This document shows positions 27,613-36,605 of a DNA stretch of 64,000 nucleotides, in pieces. The first letter of the stretch is position 1, and every line of letters begins with the position of its first letter. Below the pieces are notes generated by a model, which was given only the letters and a program-made list of their open reading frames with translations, made no database searches and was not told where the DNA came from. The position numbers and the translations under genes were made by a program. Origin of the DNA: Sphingobium sp. 66-54 (GTDB taxonomy: Bacteria; Pseudomonadota; Alphaproteobacteria; Sphingomonadales; Sphingomonadaceae); NCBI GenBank assembly GCA_001899715.1, contig MKWI01000006.1, forward strand, positions 186,001-250,000, given 5' to 3'.

Positions 27613-27903
27613 TTGGAGAAACGCGGTTACGTCTACATCATGGCGAGCAGGCCGAACGGCACGCTCTACATTGGCGTAACCAGCAACCTGTTAAAGCGCG
27701 CCTGGGAACATCGCGAGGGTGTCATTAACGGATTTACCAAGCGATACGGGTGCAAATTGTTGGTCTGGTTCGAAGCGTATGATCGGATCGAAGAAGCGAT
27801 CGTCCGCGAGAAGCAGATGAAGGAGTGGCGAAGGGCCTGGAAGATCCGCCGGATCGTGGAGATGAATCCCGGTTGGCAGGATCTTTCCCCAACGCTCGCG
27901 TAG
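27613..27903 (+). CDS. Small GIY-YIG nuclease-domain protein, copy 1
   Basis: The 96-residue protein consists of a GIY-YIG nuclease domain and little more. The motif pair is YVYIM (for GIY) and LYIGVT (for YIG) at residues 5-20, with the catalytic Arg in KRAWEHR and the metal-binding Glu in IVREKQMKEW. It starts at TTG (27613), with GAGGA shortly upstream. It is bracketed by CCCCGGC-type palindromes upstream (27531-27600) and starting three bases after its stop codon. It is about 60% identical to the copy at 33162-33428. It may be a nuclease that acts on the flanking repeats; direct repair or structural roles are alternatives. Confidence 0.9.
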   Translation: MEKRGYVYIMASRPNGTLYIGVTSNLLKRAWEHREGVINGFTKRYGCKLLVWFEAYDRIEEAIVREKQMKEWRRAWKIRRIVEMNPGWQDLSPTLA

Positions 27904-27906
27904 CAA

Positions 27907-27933
27907 TGGACCCCGGCCTTCGCCGGGGCGACG
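27907..27933. repeat. Right arm of the CCCCGGC..GCCGGGG palindrome, after GIY-YIG copy 1
   Basis: The 27 bases TGGACCCCGGCCTTCGCCGG and onward are the reverse complement of the left arm at 27531-27557 with only two differences, so they form the outer pair that brackets the GIY-YIG gene. The sequence begins three bases after the stop codon. Confidence 0.85.
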
Positions 27934-27955
27934 ATGAAAAGGACCGGGCCTCCCA

Positions 27956-28840
27956 ATGAGCATCCTCGTCGACAAGACTACCAAGGTCATCACCCAGGGC
28001 ATGACGGGTGCGACTGGCACGTTCCACACCGAGCAGGCGCTAGCCTATGGCACGCAGATGGTCGGCGGCGTCACGCCCGGCAAGGGCGGCACCAGCCACA
28101 TCGGCCTGCCGGTGTTCGACACGGTGGACGAAGCGGTGGCGAAGACCGGGGCGACCGCGTCCGTCATCTATGTGCCGCCGCCCTTCGCGGCCGACTCCAT
28201 CCTGGAGGCGATCGACGCGCAGGTGCCGCTGATCGTCGCCATCACGGAAGGCATCCCGGTGCTCGACATGGTGCGGGTCAAGCGCGCGCTCTCGGGCAGC
28301 AAGTCGCGCCTGATCGGCCCCAATTGCCCCGGCGTGCTGACGCCCAACGAGTGCAAGATCGGCATCATGCCCGGCTCCATCTTCAAGAAGGGCTCGGTCG
28401 GCGTCGTCTCGCGCTCGGGCACGCTCACTTATGAGGCGGTGTTCCAGACCACCAACGCCGGCCTCGGCCAGACCACGGCGGTCGGCATCGGCGGCGATCC
28501 GGTCAACGGCACCAACTTCATCGACGTGCTGGAGCTGTTCCTCGCCGACGACGAGACCGAGAGCATCATCATGATCGGCGAGATCGGCGGCAATGCCGAG
28601 GAGCAGGCGGCGCAGTTCCTGATCGACGAGGCCAGGCGCGGCCGCAAGAAGCCGATGGCCGGCTTCATCGCTGGCCGCACTGCCCCTCCCGGCCGGCGCA
28701 TGGGCCATGCCGGTGCCATCGTCTCGGGCGGCCAGGGCGGCGCGGAGGACAAGATCGCGGCGATGGAGGCCGCTGGCATCCGGGTTGCGGCCAGCCCTTC
28801 GGAGCTGGGCACGACGCTGCTCGACGTGCTGAAGGGATAA
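27956..28840 (+). CDS. sucD: Succinyl-CoA ligase alpha subunit
   Basis: The 294-residue subunit carries the CoA-binding Rossmann fold at the N-terminus ([20 protein letters not shown]), and the phosphorylated catalytic His is in the [10 protein letters not shown] motif near residue 248. SNCPG-type motif is [11 protein letters not shown]. It needs the beta subunit SucC for activity; sucC is not in this window. The order sucD-sucA-sucB-lpdA follows. The spacing to sucA is 112 bases. Confidence 0.96.
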   Translation: MSILVDKTTKVITQGMTGATGTFHTEQALAYGTQMVGGVTPGKGGTSHIGLPVFDTVDEAVAKTGATASVIYVPPPFAADSILEAIDAQVPLIVAITEGIPVLDMVRVKRALSGSKSRLIGPNCPGVLTPNECKIGIMPGSIFKKGSVGVVSRSGTLTYEAVFQTTNAGLGQTTAVGIGGDPVNGTNFIDVLELFLADDETESIIMIGEIGGNAEEQAAQFLIDEARRGRKKPMAGFIAGRTAPPGRRMGHAGAIVSGGQGGAEDKIAAMEAAGIRVAASPSELGTTLLDVLKG

Positions 28841-28952
28841 GCGTGGTTAAGGACGGCTTCATTCTCCGCCGCTAAGACGGGCACGGAACGAAGCAGCCAG
28901 TCATCATTCGGCCGCGAGCCATCATCCGGCGGGGCGAAGCGAGGATCGAGCC

Positions 28953-31772
28953 ATGGGCTATCAGAACCAGGATTTCACGGGAACGACCGAGGTCGAGCAG
29001 GGGCCGAGCTGGGCACGCAAGGGCTGGCCGCTCGATGCGACGGACGACCTCACCGCCGCGCTCGACCCGACGCAGATGCAGGTCGCGGTCAAGGCAGCCG
29101 CCGCCAAGGCCGGCGCGCCGATCGCCGAGGCCGACATCGCGCGCGCGGCGGGCGATTCGATCCGCGCGATGATGCTGATCCGCACCTATCGCGTGCGCGG
29201 CCATCTGGCGGCCAATCTCGATCCGCTCGGCCTTTCGCTGCGCGAACTGCCGGCCGACCTGACGCCGGAATATCATGGCTTCTCGGGCGCCGACCTCGAT
29301 CGCAAGGTCTATATCGGCGGCGCGCTCGGCCTCGAATGGGCGACCATCCGCGAGGTGGTGCAGATATTGCGCGCCAATTACTGCGGCAATGTCGGCCTCG
29401 AATATATGCACATTTCGGACGTGGAGGAGCGCCGCTTTCTCCAGGACCGCATGGAGGGCAAGGACAAGGAGATCATCTTCACCGCCGAGGGCAAGCGGGC
29501 GATCCTCACCAAGGTGATCCACGCCGAGCAATATGAGAAGTTCCTGGGCCGCAAATATGTTGGCACCAAGCGCTTCGGCCTCGACGGCGGCGAATCGATG
29601 ATCCCGGCGCTGGAGGCCGTCATCAAATATGGCGGCCAATATGGCGTGCGCGAGATCGTCTATGGCATGGCCCATCGCGGCCGGCTGAACGTGCTCGCCA
29701 ATGTGATGGCCAAGGGTTTCCGCGTCATCTTCCACGAATTTTCCGGCGGCACCGCCAACCCGGAGGATGTCGGCGGATCGGGCGACGTCAAATATCACCT
29801 CGGCACCTCCACGGACCGCGAGTTCGACGGCATCAACGTGCATATGAGCCTGGTGCCCAACCCCTCGCATCTGGAGACGGTCGATCCGGTCGTGCTCGGC
29901 AAGGTGCGGGCGCAGCAGCTCTTCCGCGACGATATCGGTCCCGGCAAGCACAAGCAGGTGCTGCCCGTGCTGATCCATGGCGACGCGGCCTTCGCCGGGC
30001 AGGGCATCGTCTGGGAATGCTTCGGCTTCTCGGGCGTGCGCGGCTACAATACCGGCGGCTGCATCCACTTCGTCGTCAACAACCAGATCGGCTTCACCAC
30101 CAGCCCGCAGTTCGCGCGCTCATCGCCTTATCCGAGCGACGTGGCGAAGGGTGTGCAGGCGCCGATCCTGCATGTGAACGGCGACGATCCGGAAGCCGTG
30201 ACCTTCGCCTGCAAGCTGGCGATCGACTATCGCCAGACCTTCCACCGCGACATCGTGATCGACATGTGGTGCTACCGCCGGTTCGGCCACAACGAGGGCG
30301 ACGAGCCGAGCTTCACCCAGCCGCTCATGTATGCGCAGATCAAGACGCATCCGCCGGTAAGCGCCATCTACGGCGCCCGCCTGCGCGATGAGGGCGTGAT
30401 CGACGACAGTTTCGTGCAGGAGGCCACCGACGGCTTCGTCGCTTTGCTCGACGAGGAATTCGAGGCCGCGAAGAGCTACAAGGCGAACAAGGCGGACTGG
30501 TTCGCCGGCCGCTGGTCCGGCCTGCACCAACCGGCCAATGCCGAGACGACGCGGCAGAACGTGGATACCGCGATCAGCGCCAAGCTGTTCGAGAGCCTCG
30601 GCCGCACGCTGACCACGGTGCCGGACGACCTCCATATTCACAAGACGCTGCGCCGCGTGCTCGACGCCAAGACCGGGATGTTCCGCACCGGCGAGAATTT
30701 CGACTGGGCAACGGGCGAGGCTCTGGCCTTCGGCTCGCTGCTCTCGGAAGGCTATGGCGTGCGCCTCTCCGGCCAGGATTCGGGACGCGGCACCTTCAGC
30801 CAGCGCCACGCCGCCTGGATCGACCAGGAGACCGAGCGCAAATATATCCCGCTCAACACCGTACCGCACGGCCATTTCGAGGTGTATGACAGCCCGCTCT
30901 CCGAATATGGCGTGCTCGGCTTCGAATATGGCTATGCCATGGCCGACCCCAAGAGCCTGGTGCTGTGGGAGGCGCAGTTCGGCGATTTCGCCAACGGCGC
31001 GCAGATCGTCATCGACCAGTATATCGCCTCGTCCGAATCCAAGTGGCTGCGCGCCAACGGGCTCGTGCTGCTGCTGCCGCACGGCTATGAGGGGCAGGGG
31101 CCGGAGCACTCGTCGGCGCGGCTGGAGCGCTACCTCCAGCTCTGCGCGGAGGGCAATATCCAGGTCGCCAACTGCACGACGCCGGCCAACTACTTCCATC
31201 TGCTGCGCCGGCAGATGCTGCGGCCGTTCCGCAAGCCGCTCATCATCATGACGCCCAAGTCGCTGCTGCGGCACAAGCTGGCCGTCTCGCGGACGCAGGA
31301 CTTTCTGGGCGAGACGCACTTCATGCGGCTGCTCTCGGATACCAACCCGGCGCCGGACGCGCAGACCCGCAAGCTGATCCTCTGCTCGGGCAAGGTCGCC
31401 TACGATCTTATCGAGGCCCGCGACGCCGCGCAGGACGAGGGCATCCAGATCGTCCGCGTCGAGCAGCTCTACCCCTTCCCCACCGAGGCGCTCGCCACGC
31501 GCATCAAGCGGATGACCGCGCTGGAAGAAGTGGTATGGTGTCAGGAGGAGCCGCGCAACAATGGCGGCTGGTTCTTCGTGGAGCCATTCATCGAGGAAGC
31601 GCTCGACCAGGCCGGCAAGGCACCGATGCGCGCGCGCTATGCCGGGCGCAAGGCGAGCGCATCGCCCGCCACGGGCCTTGCCAAGCGCCACCTCGCCGAG
31701 CAGGGTGCGCTCATCGCCGATGCCCTCGGCCATAGCGTGCGCACCGAAATCAAACGTCAGAAAAAAGGCTGA
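28953..31772 (+). CDS. sucA: 2-oxoglutarate dehydrogenase E1 component
   Basis: The 939-residue thiamine-diphosphate enzyme decarboxylates 2-oxoglutarate and succinylates the lipoyl group of SucB. Features include the N-terminal helix, EGLD-type active-site segments [11 protein letters not shown], the ThDP/Mg motif GDAAFAGQG...NNQIGFTT, and the C-terminal transketolase half ([15 protein letters not shown], then QLYPFP). The length is standard. An ATG at 28953 with GAGGATC upstream is used. It is followed 32 bases later by sucB. Confidence 0.97.
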   Translation: MGYQNQDFTGTTEVEQGPSWARKGWPLDATDDLTAALDPTQMQVAVKAAAAKAGAPIAEADIARAAGDSIRAMMLIRTYRVRGHLAANLDPLGLSLRELPADLTPEYHGFSGADLDRKVYIGGALGLEWATIREVVQILRANYCGNVGLEYMHISDVEERRFLQDRMEGKDKEIIFTAEGKRAILTKVIHAEQYEKFLGRKYVGTKRFGLDGGESMIPALEAVIKYGGQYGVREIVYGMAHRGRLNVLANVMAKGFRVIFHEFSGGTANPEDVGGSGDVKYHLGTSTDREFDGINVHMSLVPNPSHLETVDPVVLGKVRAQQLFRDDIGPGKHKQVLPVLIHGDAAFAGQGIVWECFGFSGVRGYNTGGCIHFVVNNQIGFTTSPQFARSSPYPSDVAKGVQAPILHVNGDDPEAVTFACKLAIDYRQTFHRDIVIDMWCYRRFGHNEGDEPSFTQPLMYAQIKTHPPVSAIYGARLRDEGVIDDSFVQEATDGFVALLDEEFEAAKSYKANKADWFAGRWSGLHQPANAETTRQNVDTAISAKLFESLGRTLTTVPDDLHIHKTLRRVLDAKTGMFRTGENFDWATGEALAFGSLLSEGYGVRLSGQDSGRGTFSQRHAAWIDQETERKYIPLNTVPHGHFEVYDSPLSEYGVLGFEYGYAMADPKSLVLWEAQFGDFANGAQIVIDQYIASSESKWLRANGLVLLLPHGYEGQGPEHSSARLERYLQLCAEGNIQVANCTTPANYFHLLRRQMLRPFRKPLIIMTPKSLLRHKLAVSRTQDFLGETHFMRLLSDTNPAPDAQTRKLILCSGKVAYDLIEARDAAQDEGIQIVRVEQLYPFPTEALATRIKRMTALEEVVWCQEEPRNNGGWFFVEPFIEEALDQAGKAPMRARYAGRKASASPATGLAKRHLAEQGALIADALGHSVRTEIKRQKKG

Positions 31773-31804
31773 GTCCCGCCACGGGCGGCACCAGGAGAAA
31801 AGAC

Positions 31805-33079
31805 ATGGCCACCGAAGTCAAAGTCCCCACGCTGGGCGAATCCGTGACCGAGGCAACCGTCGGTCAGTGGCTCAAGAAGCCGGGCGACGCCGTTGCAGTG
31901 GATGAACCCATCGCCAGCCTGGAGACCGACAAGGTCGCCGTGGAAGTGCCCTCGCCCGTCGCCGGCGTGATCGCCGAGCTGATCGCCAAGGAAGGCGATA
32001 CGGTGAATGTCGGCGCGGTCATCGCCACGGTCGAGGCAGGCGGCGCGCCCGCCGCGAAGGCCGCCAGCGCCGCACCGGCGCCGGCCAAGGCCGAGGCAGC
32101 CCCAACGGCCCCGGCCGCCCCGCCGCCGACACCTGCGCCTGCTCCGGCCGCCTCCACGCCCGCGAGCGAGCCGGACGCCGGCTCCATCACCCTCTCGCCG
32201 GCGGTGCGCCGGCTGGTGCTGGAGCATGGGCTGGACCCGAGCCGGATCCCAGGCACCGGCAAGGATGGCCGCCTCACCAAGGACGATGTGATGGCCGCGA
32301 TCGAGGCGGGCACCGCCGTCGCCGCCGCGCCTGCCGCCACCCCGGCTGGCGGCGAGGCCGCGCCATCGGAAGGCCCATCGCGCCGGCAGGAGCGGGTCAA
32401 GATGACGCGGCTGCGCCAGACCGTCGCCAGACGCCTCAAGGAAGCGCAGAACAACGCCGCGATCCTCACCACCTTCAACGATGTCGACATGACCGCCGTC
32501 ATCGAGGCGCGCACCAAATACAAGGATCTGTTCGAGAAGAAGCACGGCGTGCGGCTGGGCTTCATGGGCTTCTTCGTGAAGGCCGCCTGCATGGCGCTCA
32601 AGGACATTCCCGGCGTCAACGCGCAGATCGAGGGCGACGAGATCGTCTATAATGATTTCTGCGACATCTCGGTCGCGGTGTCGGCGCCCAACGGCCTCGT
32701 CGTGCCGGTGATCCGCAATGCCGAAAGCCTGAGCATCGCCGAGATCGAAAAGACCATCGCCGGCTTTGGCAAGAAGGCCAAGGAAGGCACGCTCACCATG
32801 GAGGAGATGAAGGGTGGCACCTTCACCATCTCCAACGGCGGCGTGTTCGGCAGCCTGCTGTCGACCCCGATCATCAATCCGCCGCAGTCCGGCGTGCTCG
32901 GCCTGCACCGCATCGAGGAGCGCCCGGTCGTCAAGGACGGCCAGATCGTCGCCCGCCCGATGATGTATCTGGCGCTGAGCTACGACCATCGCATGGTCGA
33001 CGGCCGCGAGGCAGTGACGTTCCTGGTAGCGCTCAAGAACGCCATCGAGGACCCGACGCGGCTGCTGATCGACCTGTAG
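31805..33079 (+). CDS. sucB: Dihydrolipoyllysine succinyltransferase (E2 of 2-oxoglutarate dehydrogenase)
   Basis: The 424-residue protein has one lipoyl domain (about 1-78; lipoyl-lysine in [12 protein letters not shown]), an Ala/Pro-rich linker (about 80-125), a peripheral-subunit-binding domain (about 128-165; [17 protein letters not shown]), and the catalytic acyltransferase domain (about 200-424) with [12 protein letters not shown] containing the catalytic His and Asp. It transfers succinyl to CoA. GGAGAAAAG precedes the start. Its partner lpdA lies beyond a GIY-YIG gene and two palindrome arms. Confidence 0.97.
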   Translation: MATEVKVPTLGESVTEATVGQWLKKPGDAVAVDEPIASLETDKVAVEVPSPVAGVIAELIAKEGDTVNVGAVIATVEAGGAPAAKAASAAPAPAKAEAAPTAPAAPPPTPAPAPAASTPASEPDAGSITLSPAVRRLVLEHGLDPSRIPGTGKDGRLTKDDVMAAIEAGTAVAAAPAATPAGGEAAPSEGPSRRQERVKMTRLRQTVARRLKEAQNNAAILTTFNDVDMTAVIEARTKYKDLFEKKHGVRLGFMGFFVKAACMALKDIPGVNAQIEGDEIVYNDFCDISVAVSAPNGLVVPVIRNAESLSIAEIEKTIAGFGKKAKEGTLTMEEMKGGTFTISNGGVFGSLLSTPIINPPQSGVLGLHRIEERPVVKDGQIVARPMMYLALSYDHRMVDGREAVTFLVALKNAIEDPTRLLIDL

Positions 33080-33096
33080 GAGACAAAGCGCAAGCT

Positions 33097-33121
33097 GTGC
33101 TCATGCGCAGACAGGAGCCCA
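33097..33121. repeat. Left arm of GCTCCTGC-type palindrome, upstream of GIY-YIG copy 2
   Basis: The 25 bases match the left arm of the GCTCCTGC repeat family with two changes (GTGCTCATGCGCAGACAGGA then GCCCA). Together with the arm at 33432-33456 (19 of 25 positions match as inverted copies) it encloses the second GIY-YIG gene. It begins 18 bases after the sucB stop codon. Confidence 0.75.
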
Positions 33122-33161
33122 TAAGCGGAGGCAGGACACGAAACGGGGCTTCGTCTATCTG

Positions 33162-33428
33162 ATGGCCAGCAGACGCAACGGAACGCTCTATCTGGGCGTA
33201 ACGAGCGATCTGGTCCGGCGAGCCCATCAGCATCGCGAGGGTTTGATCGACGGTTTCAGCAAGCGATATGATTGCCGAAATCTGGTTTGGTATGAGATGC
33301 ATGACGATCTGCAAGAGGCGCGGCAGCGGGAATTGCAGTTGAAGAAATGGAAGCGGGCCTGGAAGATCCGTCTGATTCAGGAGGCCAATCGCGACTGGCT
33401 GGATCTCTGGCCGACAATCGCGACCTGA
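33162..33428 (+). CDS. Small GIY-YIG nuclease-domain protein, copy 2, with impaired start
   Basis: Read from the ATG at 33162 this protein has 88 residues, but the homology with copy 1 begins eight codons earlier, at 33138, where TKRGFVYL lines up with EKRGYVYI of copy 1. At 33138 the codon is ACG, six bases after GGAGG, so the likely ancestral start codon has changed; no in-frame ATG, GTG or TTG lies upstream. A start at 33162 would delete the first strand with the GIY-type tyrosine. Remaining motifs (LYLGVT, RRAHQHR, RELQLKKW) are intact. It may be decaying, or use ACG poorly. It lies between sucB and lpdA, enclosed by GCTCCTGC-type palindromes. Confidence 0.75.
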   Translation: MASRRNGTLYLGVTSDLVRRAHQHREGLIDGFSKRYDCRNLVWYEMHDDLQEARQRELQLKKWKRAWKIRLIQEANRDWLDLWPTIAT

Positions 33429-33431
33429 CAA

Positions 33432-33456
33432 TGGGTTCCTGCCTTTGCAGGAACAC
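33432..33456. repeat. Right arm of GCTCCTGC-type palindrome, after GIY-YIG copy 2
   Basis: TGGGTTCCTGCCTTTGCAGG and five further bases are the inverted partner of the arm at 33097-33121. As in copy 1, the arm begins three bases after the stop codon, and both stop codons are followed by CAATGG. Confidence 0.8.
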
Positions 33457-33482
33457 AGACCGGCAGCGTAGTGGAGCATATG

Positions 33483-34886
33483 ATGGCAGACCAGTTCGAC
33501 TATGACGTCCTCGTGATCGGCGCCGGGCCGGGCGGCTATGTGGCGGCGATCCGCGCCGCGCAGCTTGGTCTCAGGACCGCCTGCGCGGAGAGCCGCGCGA
33601 CGCTGGGCGGCACCTGCCTCAATGTCGGCTGCATCCCCTCCAAGGTGCTGCTCAACGCCTCCGGCCTGTTCCACGAGGCGAGCAGCGGCGCGCTGGCCCG
33701 CCACGGCGTCAAGCTCGGCGCGGTCTCGCTCGACCTGCCCGCCATGCTTGGCGACAAGGACGATGCGGTCAAAGGGCTGACCGGCGGCATCGAATATCTG
33801 TTCAAGAAGAACAAGGTCGACTGGCTCAAGGGCCTCGCCACCTTCAAGGACGCGCACACCGTCACCGTTGCCGGCAAGAGCGTGACGGCGAAGAACATCG
33901 TCATCGCCACCGGCTCCAGCGTCACCCCGCTACCGGGCGTGGCGGTAGACAACGACAAGGGCATCGTCGTCGATTCGACCGGCGCGCTGTCGTTCAAGAA
34001 GGTGCCGGGCCATCTCGTCGTCATCGGCGGTGGCGTCATCGGGCTGGAGCTGGGTTCGGTCTGGGGCCGGCTGGGCGCCAAGGTGACGGTCATCGAATAT
34101 CTCGACCAGATCCTGCCCGGCATGGACGGCGAGGTGCGCAAGGAAGCGGCCAAGCTGTTCGCCAGGCAGGGCTTCGAGATCCGGACGGCGACCAAGGTGA
34201 CAGGCGTGGCCGTGAAGGGCAAGAAGGCGACCGTGACCGTCGAGCCGGCCGCCGGCGGCACGGCCGAGACGATCGAGGCTGACGCGATGCTGGTCGCCAT
34301 CGGCCGCCGCCCGAATACCGAGGGGCTGGGGCTGGACAAGATCGGCCTCGCGCCCAACCAGCGCGGCCAGATCGAGACCAACGCCGATTTCTCGACCAGC
34401 GTCCCCGGCGTGTGGGCGATCGGCGACGTGATCCCCGGCCCGATGCTCGCCCACAAGGCAGAGGATGAGGGCGTCGCGGTGGCGGAGAATATCGCCGGCC
34501 TCACCGGCATCGTGAACCATGCGGTGATTCCAAGCGTGGTTTACACACACCCCGAGATTGCCGGCGTCGGCCTTACCGAGGAAGCGGCGAAGGAGAAGGG
34601 GCCGGTCAAGGTCGGCAAGTTCCCGATGCTCGCCAACAGCCGCGCCAAGGCGATCGGCGACACGGACGGCTTCGTCAAGGTCATCGCCGACGCGGCGACC
34701 GACCGGGTGCTGGGTGTGTGGATGATCGCAGGCCCGGCGGGCACGATGATCGCGCAGGCGGCGCAGGCTATGGAGTTCGGCGCCTCATCGGAGGATATCG
34801 CCTACACCTGCCACGCCCACCCGACGCACAATGAAGCGGTCAAGGAAGCGGCGATGGCGGTGCTCGGCAAGCCGATCCATATCTGA
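33483..34886 (+). CDS. lpdA: Dihydrolipoamide dehydrogenase (E3)
   Basis: The 467-residue FAD enzyme reoxidises dihydrolipoamide and passes electrons to NAD+. The FAD fold starts with YDVLVIGAGPGGYVAA, the redox-active disulfide is in GGTCLNVGCIPSK, the NAD fold is VIGGGVIGLELGSVW, and the active-site His-Glu pair is in HAHPTHNEAVKEA near the C-terminus. An ATG at 33480 and a GTG at 33471 are alternative starts; 33483 is chosen because GTGGAG at 33471-33476 is a suitable ribosome site for it. It completes the 2-oxoglutarate dehydrogenase set. Confidence 0.95.
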   Translation: MADQFDYDVLVIGAGPGGYVAAIRAAQLGLRTACAESRATLGGTCLNVGCIPSKVLLNASGLFHEASSGALARHGVKLGAVSLDLPAMLGDKDDAVKGLTGGIEYLFKKNKVDWLKGLATFKDAHTVTVAGKSVTAKNIVIATGSSVTPLPGVAVDNDKGIVVDSTGALSFKKVPGHLVVIGGGVIGLELGSVWGRLGAKVTVIEYLDQILPGMDGEVRKEAAKLFARQGFEIRTATKVTGVAVKGKKATVTVEPAAGGTAETIEADAMLVAIGRRPNTEGLGLDKIGLAPNQRGQIETNADFSTSVPGVWAIGDVIPGPMLAHKAEDEGVAVAENIAGLTGIVNHAVIPSVVYTHPEIAGVGLTEEAAKEKGPVKVGKFPMLANSRAKAIGDTDGFVKVIADAATDRVLGVWMIAGPAGTMIAQAAQAMEFGASSEDIAYTCHAHPTHNEAVKEAAMAVLGKPIHI

Positions 34887-34998
34887 GGCGCGGAGCGGGC
34901 GCCTTCCGCACAATTTCGACAAGCGGGGAAGCGGACCACGCCGACGCCGCTGCGCGCGCGGGATCATGGGAGGCCTGCTCTCGGTCGATAGAGGCTCC

Positions 34999-35075
34999 GC
35001 GCTCCCGCGCGGGCAGGAGCGCAAGGCCCAGCCGCAGTGCCGTGTCGCTCTGGGCTCCTGCCTGCGCAGGAGCGC
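34999..35075. repeat. Inverted palindromic repeat pair, GCTCCTGC family
   Basis: Left arm 34999-35023 and right arm 35051-35075 are inverted copies, about 27 bases apart. It lies in the 650-base gap between convergent lpdA and the FMN reductase gene. Confidence 0.8.
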
Positions 35076-35223
35076 AGGCCTCCCCAAAGGCCCGGTTCAT
35101 ATCGAGCCCAGGCGAGACATGTTAGCGGCACTGTATCCAACGCGGACCGCGCGTCATTTCAAGGCCAAGGCGAACAGGCCTTCGAGATTTTCCGGATGCT
35201 CGTCCGCATGAGATAGACCCAAT

Positions 35224-35299
35224 ACTCCTGCGAAGCAGGAACCGCGTGGCGGCAAAGAATCCCTCACACGCCTTCGCCTCCAGCTTTCGCAGGCGCACG
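35224..35299. repeat. Degenerate copy of the GCTCCTGC palindrome pair
   Basis: TACTCCTGCGAAGCAGGAAC at the left and CCAGCTTTCGCAGGCGCAC at the right keep the outline of the paired element but have lost several pairs. It is the second copy in the same gap. Confidence 0.5.
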
Positions 35300-35334
35300 A
35301 CATGGCTCAACCTGAAGCGGACGCGCGCTAGGGC

Positions 35335-35485
35335 GGATCGCCATTCAGGAGATGATGAGCCGGAGTCGCAGACGACCGTAGGACGCAATGGTGGGTTTGC
35401 GTGCTTCCGGAGCGCAGCGGCCTATAGGTCCGTGAGCACCGGACGCGCTAAAAGAAGCCCTTTGCAGGCCGTCAGGAATGACAGC
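35335..35485. repeat. Diverged copy of a long hairpin element (second copy at 53.8 kb)
   Basis: The segment shares GATCG.CATTCAGGAGATG, AATGGTGG.TTT, CCGGAGCGCAGCG, GTGAGCACCGGA and TTGC.GG.CG.CAG blocks, in order, with the element at 53810-53959. The central hairpin CCGGAGCGCAGCGG...CCGTGAGCACCGG is conserved, but the outer inverted ends are decayed. It sits just before the 3' end of the FMN reductase gene. Confidence 0.55.
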
Positions 35486-35535
35486 AGACAGCGCCCAAGG
35501 GCAAAGAGGCTTTCACTGTTGAAGACCGACCCATC

Positions 35536-36117
35536 CTACCCCTCTCCCTTCGCCGCCTTCACCGCCCGCCCCCACCATTCCAGCTCGTCCATGAACGCCG
35601 GGAAGGCCCGCGCCAGCGCGGCGCCGCCATCGCCGATCGGGGTGCCGCTCTCGTCGAGGCTGGCGGTGATGCCGCCGACCGCGACCGTGCTGTGGACGAT
35701 GTTGATGCCGAGGCTGGTCAGAGTCGGATGCCAGGCCGAGCTGGAGCGCGCCCCGGCCATCCGCCCCGCCGAGTAGCTGACGATCCCCGCCGGCCGCCGC
35801 GCCAGCTCGGCATTGCCGAAGTGGTCGATAAGGTTCTTGAGCCCCGGCTGCATGCCCCAATTATACTCGCCGGTAATGAACACGAAGGCGTCGGCGGCTT
35901 TGAGCTTGCGCGCCAGCGTCTCCATGTTTGCGGGCGCCTCGCCGGGTGCATAGTCCATGTAGCGCTTGTCGAGCATCGGCAGACCCACCGCCCGCGCGTC
36001 GATCAGCTCGACGGCATGACCGCGCGCGCCAAGCTGCGCGACCGCATAGTCCGCGAGACGAATTCCGGCGCGGGTCTCGCGATAGGAGCCATAGAAAACG
36101 AGAATGGAAAGGGACAT
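35536..36117 (-). CDS. NAD(P)H-dependent FMN reductase-family flavoprotein
   Basis: The 193-residue protein has the flavodoxin-like fold of the NADPH-dependent FMN reductase family: LVFYGSYRETRAGIRLADYA at the start is the phosphate-binding loop, and FITGEYNWGMQPGLKNLIDH carries the FMN-contacting EYN/GxxPGxLKNxxDx motif. Such enzymes reduce flavins, quinones or chromate using NAD(P)H. The start at 36117 is preceded by a GAGG; the frame open to 36162 is not required. It converges with lpdA and is divergent from the TRIC-type channel gene. Confidence 0.87.
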   Translation of the reverse strand: MSLSILVFYGSYRETRAGIRLADYAVAQLGARGHAVELIDARAVGLPMLDKRYMDYAPGEAPANMETLARKLKAADAFVFITGEYNWGMQPGLKNLIDHFGNAELARRPAGIVSYSAGRMAGARSSSAWHPTLTSLGINIVHSTVAVGGITASLDESGTPIGDGGAALARAFPAFMDELEWWGRAVKAAKGEG

Positions 36118-36605
36118 GCAGGCCTCCTGATCGCCGGGGGTTGAGCGGCGCGACCATGACACGCCGCCCGGCCATGCTCAATGAGACGGGCGAGGATAAG
36201 CGATGAATGACCAGCCGTTCATCCGATGACCATCACGGGCTGATTGGCAAGAAACCCCGTGGCTCCCGCTGCGGGGAGGAAACACGGAACAATCGAGCGA
36301 GAACGGCGCTCCCACAAAAGCGGGAACCGCCCGCCTCCGCTGCCTTGGCTCCCCATGCGCAGAAATATCTGATGGTTGATCCGGCCAAGACAAATCCGGC
36401 GCCGACTTGGCACATTTCGATCGCGCTCCACACAAAGGAGGAGCGGCGGATGGACCTCACCCTGTTCCCGCACGGTCAAGCCGACCTTCGTTTGTCGCCC
36501 TGGGTTCCTGCCCATTGTTCGCGGCGCGGCGCAACGCACCGGCCCCGCCCGCAGCCTCTTCGTCCGCCCTCGACAGTCCCGGCGGCCAGCGATAGACCAC
36601 CGGCC
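36118..36605. other. Intergenic region upstream of FMN reductase and TRIC channel genes
   Basis: About 490 bases between divergent genes. Around 36300-36360 and at 36496-36520 there are weak remnants of the GCTCCTGC repeat (GGCGCTCCC, CCCTGGGTTCCTGCCC). The rightward frame that runs through it to the channel gene shows no recognisable coding content. No promoter motif is convincing. Confidence 0.35.

Noticed and set aside
36207..36605. N-terminal extension of the TRIC channel frame
   Set aside because: The family length begins at 36606; the upstream residues are low-complexity and have remnants of intergenic repeats.
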